DNA of 64,000 nt from MFD04580-c1 sp963702995 (GTDB lineage Bacteria; Planctomycetota; Phycisphaerae; Tepidisphaerales; Tepidisphaeraceae): NCBI GenBank assembly GCA_963702995.1, contig OY969783.1:1612001-1676000 (forward strand). Reading direction: 5' to 3'. Positions 60,937-64,000 of the stretch are shown piece by piece. Within the stretch, counting starts at the first letter, position 1. Each line of letters starts with the position of its first letter. The notes under the pieces were generated by a model, which did not search any database, had not been told where the DNA came from, and was given only the letters and a program-made list of their open reading frames with translations. The position numbers and the translations under genes are program-made.

Positions 60937-61677
60937 TCATTCCTGGTGTCGCATTCGAAACTTCTTCGGCGTCATCCCGGTGCGTTTGCGGAATTGCTGG
61001 GTGAACGCGCTTTGATCGCAGAACCCGTGGTCGCGGGCGATTCGGCCGATCGACAGGCGCGTCCGGGTGAGCGACTCGGCCGCCCCCTGGACGCGCATGC
61101 GAAGCATGAGCTCGTGCGGCGTGGTGCCCAGGGCGTCGCGCACCTTCCGGTGGAGGTCGCGCTCCGACACGCCCACGGCGTGGGCGAGCTCCGCCACGGC
61201 CATCTTCCGGTTCCGGTGCTCGCGGACGTAGGTCACGATCGCTGTGACTTCCCGGACGCTGTCGCTGGAGACCCGCTCGTCATAGCGGCGGGTGATCCCC
61301 ATGATGCCGATGGTGCGGCCGCCCTTGCCCGCAACCGGTAGCTTGGTCGTCAGGAACCAATCGAGGGCCCGTTGCTCGTCGTACCAGACCTCCAGGCGAT
61401 TCACGAGCGGTCGGCCGGTGCGGATCACCTGTTGGTCGTCCGCGCGGAACCTGGCGGCGATCTCGGGCGGGAAGAAGGCGTCGTCGGTGGCGCCGATGAT
61501 GTCGCGCTCCCCTTTGAGCCCCAGCCGCTCAAGGATCGGGCGGCTCGCGGCGATCATCCGCCCTTCAAGGTCCTTCACAAAAAAGAAAACGCCGGGGAGG
61601 TGCTCGAACAGCGCTTTGAACCCCTGTGGATCGGCCATCGCCGCAAAGAAGTCGCTCTGGAGACCCCGGTCGGGCAT
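60937..61677 (-). CDS. AraC-type regulator with N-terminal PAS domain
   Basis: A 246-residue protein. Residues about 15-130 form a PAS domain (FKALFEHLPGVFFFVKDLEG, GATDDAFFPPEIAARFRADD, KGGRTIGIMGITRRY). The C-terminal 110 residues are an AraC double helix-turn-helix (VAELAHAVGVSERDLHRKVR, IGRIARDHGFCDQSAFTQQF, RKRTGMTPKKFRMRHQE). It stands between the symporter and fucosidase genes, divergent from the latter, and probably controls both in response to a sugar or redox ligand. It is intact. Confidence 0.87.
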   Translation of the reverse strand: MPDRGLQSDFFAAMADPQGFKALFEHLPGVFFFVKDLEGRMIAASRPILERLGLKGERDIIGATDDAFFPPEIAARFRADDQQVIRTGRPLVNRLEVWYDEQRALDWFLTTKLPVAGKGGRTIGIMGITRRYDERVSSDSVREVTAIVTYVREHRNRKMAVAELAHAVGVSERDLHRKVRDALGTTPHELMLRMRVQGAAESLTRTRLSIGRIARDHGFCDQSAFTQQFRKRTGMTPKKFRMRHQE

Positions 61678-61806
61678 GGCGGGATTTTAACAAAGATTGG
61701 CAGCCTGTCACCAAAACGCGTGGACGCTCGTCCGGGTAACGTCTCGTGTCTGTCGCGCGAGGGTTCGACGAGCGCGACGCCCAGTGGTCGGCTGAAGGAG
61801 GCCCCG

Positions 61807-63249
61807 ATGGTACGAACGGCCAAGTCTCGAGCGATCGCGGCGATTGTGTGGTCCGCCGTGATGGCGTCACGCGCCACTGGGGCGGTTGCCCCGCCGCAAT
61901 TGACCGCGGCGCCGACCACCGAGCCCGCGTCGTCGCACGAGCAGAAAACGGCTCACGACCAGAAGATGGCGTGGTTCCGACAGGCCAAGTACGGCTTGTT
62001 CATCCACTGGGGGCTGTACGCGATCCCCGCCGGCGTCTGGAAGGGGAAGGCCGTTCGCCCCAGCAGCGAGTGGGTCATGGCCCATGTCCCGATCCCGGTA
62101 AAGGAGTACGAGCCGCTGGCCACCCAGTTTAACCCGACCGAATTCGACGCTGATGCCTGGGTGAAGGTCGCCGAGGATGCGGGGATGAAGTACATCGTCA
62201 TCACTGCCAAGCATGGCGACGGCTTCGCGATGTATCGGTCGAAGGCCTCGACCTATAATATTTATGATGCGACGCCGTTCCACCGGGACCCGCTCAAGGA
62301 GCTGGCGGAGGCGTGCAAGCGGCGCGGGATGAAGCTCGGCTTCTATTACTCCCAATCGGTTGACTGGCACGAGCCGGGCGGCGAAGGCAATTCATGGGAC
62401 TTCGAGCGGGATAGCGTCAAGGATAAGAACGGCGCATTCGATCACTACCTGAAGACGAAAGTGGAGCCTCAGGTGCGGGAACTGCTGACCGAGTACGGCC
62501 CCGTCTGTGAGCTTTTCTTCGATACGCCGGCGCTGATGACGCCTCAGCGCGCCCAGCCGATCGCGGACCTTGTTCATTCGCTCCAGCCGGCGTGCCTTAT
62601 TGACGGCCGCCTCGGCGTGCCGGGCGATTACCAGACGATGGGGGACAATGGGATCCCCTCGGCCAATGTCGGCGCCGACTGGGAGACCCCGGGCGAGTTG
62701 AACCACAACTGGGGCTTCGATCAGAACGACCACGATTACAAGTCTCCCAGCCAGGTCCTGTTCACGCTAGTGGATGTGGCGAGCAAGGGCGGGAACTACC
62801 TGCTCGACGTCGGGCCGACGGCCCAAGGCGTGATCCCCGTCGTCGCTCGGGAGAACCTGGCGGCCGCCGGAAGATGGCTGAAGGTGAACGGCGACGCCGT
62901 CTATGGCGCGGGCCCGTCGCCATTCGAGGAAGGGTTTGGCGGCTTCGGCAGGAAGCTGCAAGAGGGGAACGGGAAGACAGTGTTCCTGCCCTTCCTCGAT
63001 TGGCGCTGCACATCGGTTCCGGGGAAGCTCTACTTCACAGTCTTTCACTGGTCGAGCAACGGCTTTCGGATCCCGGCGTTCAAGAACGAGATCAAGAAGG
63101 CCTACTTCCTGCATGACCCCGACCAGACGAGCCTTCCCGTCACGGTCGCGCAAGGTCACCGCATCGTGCAGGTGCCCCACTACGCCCCGAACGTGATGGC
63201 AAGTGTGATCGTGGTGGAGTACGCGGGCGAGAGAATCGAACGGGAGTGA
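61807..63249 (+). CDS. Secreted alpha-L-fucosidase (GH29-like)
   Basis: A 480-residue exported hydrolase. ATG 61807 has GAAGGAGG upstream and the signal peptide is AIAAIVWSAVMASRATGAVA. The GH29 start WFRQAKYGLFIHWGLYAIPA, the YIVITAKHGDGFAMY block, KLGFYYSQSVDWHEPG and ELLTEYGPVCELFFDTPAL are visible. The Asp in FFDTPAL is in the place of the family nucleophile. It also has NYLLDVGPTAQGVIP and a C-terminal beta domain. It removes fucose from polysaccharides outside the cytoplasm. It belongs with the symporter and lyase genes. Confidence 0.88.
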   Translation: MVRTAKSRAIAAIVWSAVMASRATGAVAPPQLTAAPTTEPASSHEQKTAHDQKMAWFRQAKYGLFIHWGLYAIPAGVWKGKAVRPSSEWVMAHVPIPVKEYEPLATQFNPTEFDADAWVKVAEDAGMKYIVITAKHGDGFAMYRSKASTYNIYDATPFHRDPLKELAEACKRRGMKLGFYYSQSVDWHEPGGEGNSWDFERDSVKDKNGAFDHYLKTKVEPQVRELLTEYGPVCELFFDTPALMTPQRAQPIADLVHSLQPACLIDGRLGVPGDYQTMGDNGIPSANVGADWETPGELNHNWGFDQNDHDYKSPSQVLFTLVDVASKGGNYLLDVGPTAQGVIPVVARENLAAAGRWLKVNGDAVYGAGPSPFEEGFGGFGRKLQEGNGKTVFLPFLDWRCTSVPGKLYFTVFHWSSNGFRIPAFKNEIKKAYFLHDPDQTSLPVTVAQGHRIVQVPHYAPNVMASVIVVEYAGERIERE

Positions 63250-63319
63250 GAGCGGCCGCATCAGGGCGTGTGCGTTCCTTGACTCCGACTCCGCATGTCA
63301 TCCTTTGAGAGCTACCCCA

Positions 63320-64000
63320 ATGAGCAATCGATCTTATCCGTCCCCCTCACGGCTCGCGATGTCCATCGCCGGGCGATGCGGTGTTTTCGGTCTGTTTGCC
63401 GTTCTGAACGTCGCCCTGCTCTTGCGGCCGAGCACCGCTACGGCCAACGCCGCGGGAGGCGGTAATGGGACCGGGCCGATGTGACGGTGGTTGACAATGG
63501 CGACGGCACGGTGACGGCCGCCAACGGGGTTGTTTCGATCGTCATCGTGAAAAAGACATCGCGGCTGGACGCCGTCACCTACACCTACAACAACAACGGA
63601 ACGCCGCGGACCAGCCAGATGCTGCAAGGGAAGGGGCAGTATTACTACGGCGGGTTCAGCCTGGGCAGCGGGACGTTTGTCTATTCTCTGGCGGCCGACC
63701 CCGCGACCAACGGCGGCAACTATGCCGATGTAAAGCTCGTCAGCGAGTCGGCAACCAACGGGGTGATGGAGACGCATTTCTCGCTCCTGCGCGGGTCTCC
63801 GGGGTACTACTCCACCGCCATTATGACCCATCGGAAGCAGGACGCGGCGTTCGAGGTGGGGGCGTGGGGCGTTGTGTCGCGGGTGCCGCCGACCTTCAAC
63901 TGGCTGACGGCCGATGAGCGGCGAAACTTCTTCATCGGTGATCGCACCAAGAGCGGGATGAAGGTCCCCAATTCGCCGCACGAGATCACCGTGAACCTCG
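63320..64000 (+). CDS. Rhamnogalacturonan lyase-like (PL4-type) secreted protein, start only, one frameshift
   Basis: ATG 63320 gives a signal peptide (FGLFAVLNVALLLRPSTATA) then hits TGA at 63482. One G is missing near 63475, and the next frame continues DVTVVDNGDGTVTAANGVVS, YYYGGFSLGSGTFVYSLAAD, VMETHFSLLRGSPGYYSTAI and RVPPTFNWLTADERRNFFIG through to the window end. The order matches the N-terminal domain of polysaccharide lyase family 4. It would cut pectin backbones. The C-terminus is outside the window. Confidence 0.75.

Overview
The window is high-G+C bacterial DNA that reads as a planctomycete chromosome, probably class Phycisphaerae. The evidence is two secreted proteins beginning with the planctomycete-type LExRxFLS motif (10439-11833 and 28774-29385), a sulfatase, a secreted PQQ-propeller/LamG giant, DUF4058, Uma2 and PEGA/TolB proteins, and no ribosomal or phage genes. 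No rRNA, CRISPR array, integrase or intact insertion sequence is visible. One tRNA, tRNA-Leu(GAG), lies at 12155-12236.

Layout. 1-9.7 kb: the tail of a DnaJ-like protein, a ChlI/MoxR-type AAA ATPase, an SRPBCC/zinc-alcohol-dehydrogenase/small-protein cluster, phosphatidylethanolamine synthesis (psd, pssA) and glutamyl-tRNA synthetase. 9.8-14 kb: a calpain-like protease, tRNA-Leu and an AbiE toxin-antitoxin pair with a palindromic operator. 14.5-23.2 kb: one translationally coupled run from the PQQ-propeller giant through a tandem ModA-type binding protein, permease and ATPase to a MoeB/ThiF-family E1 enzyme. 23.3-35.4 kb: Uma2, a nucleotidyltransferase pair, a DEAD helicase, a GAF protein, a kinase, a membrane acyltransferase-like protein, secreted carbohydrate-active proteins and a BrkB-family protein. 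35.5-44.4 kb: a PEGA/TolB lipoprotein, an ArsR regulator, a porin, a Tat-exported molybdopterin oxidoreductase and a lipoprotein. 44.8-51.8 kb: a type VII secretion-like locus on the minus strand (WXG100 protein, two small helical partners, an EccC/FtsK-like ATPase), preceded by a leader with an 11-codon Cys-containing mini-ORF, hairpins and a strong terminator. 52.6-56.4 kb: a tight minus-strand operon of an unknown protein, a QueC-like PP-loop enzyme, an XRE/ImmA-type metallopeptidase and a PIN nuclease, driven by a near-consensus promoter. 57-64 kb: TatD-like, SHOCT and LURP-one proteins, then a sugar-utilisation cluster (SSS symporter, PAS-AraC regulator, GH29 fucosidase, PL4-type lyase running off the end).

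Two patterns run through the window. First, about 17 genes or gene parts, including the essential gltX, are broken by single-base indels with protein similarity continuing in another frame. This looks like residual sequencing or assembly error, so I annotate them as full-length frameshifted genes rather than pseudogenes. Second, several small palindromic or inverted-repeat families are scattered between genes: a four-copy CCGGCGGCAC element, a 228-bp MITE-like element with 17-bp terminal repeats, and several hairpin repeats.

The strongest candidates for undescribed biology are the type VII-like locus with its leader RNA, and the QueC/ImmA/PIN operon next to it.
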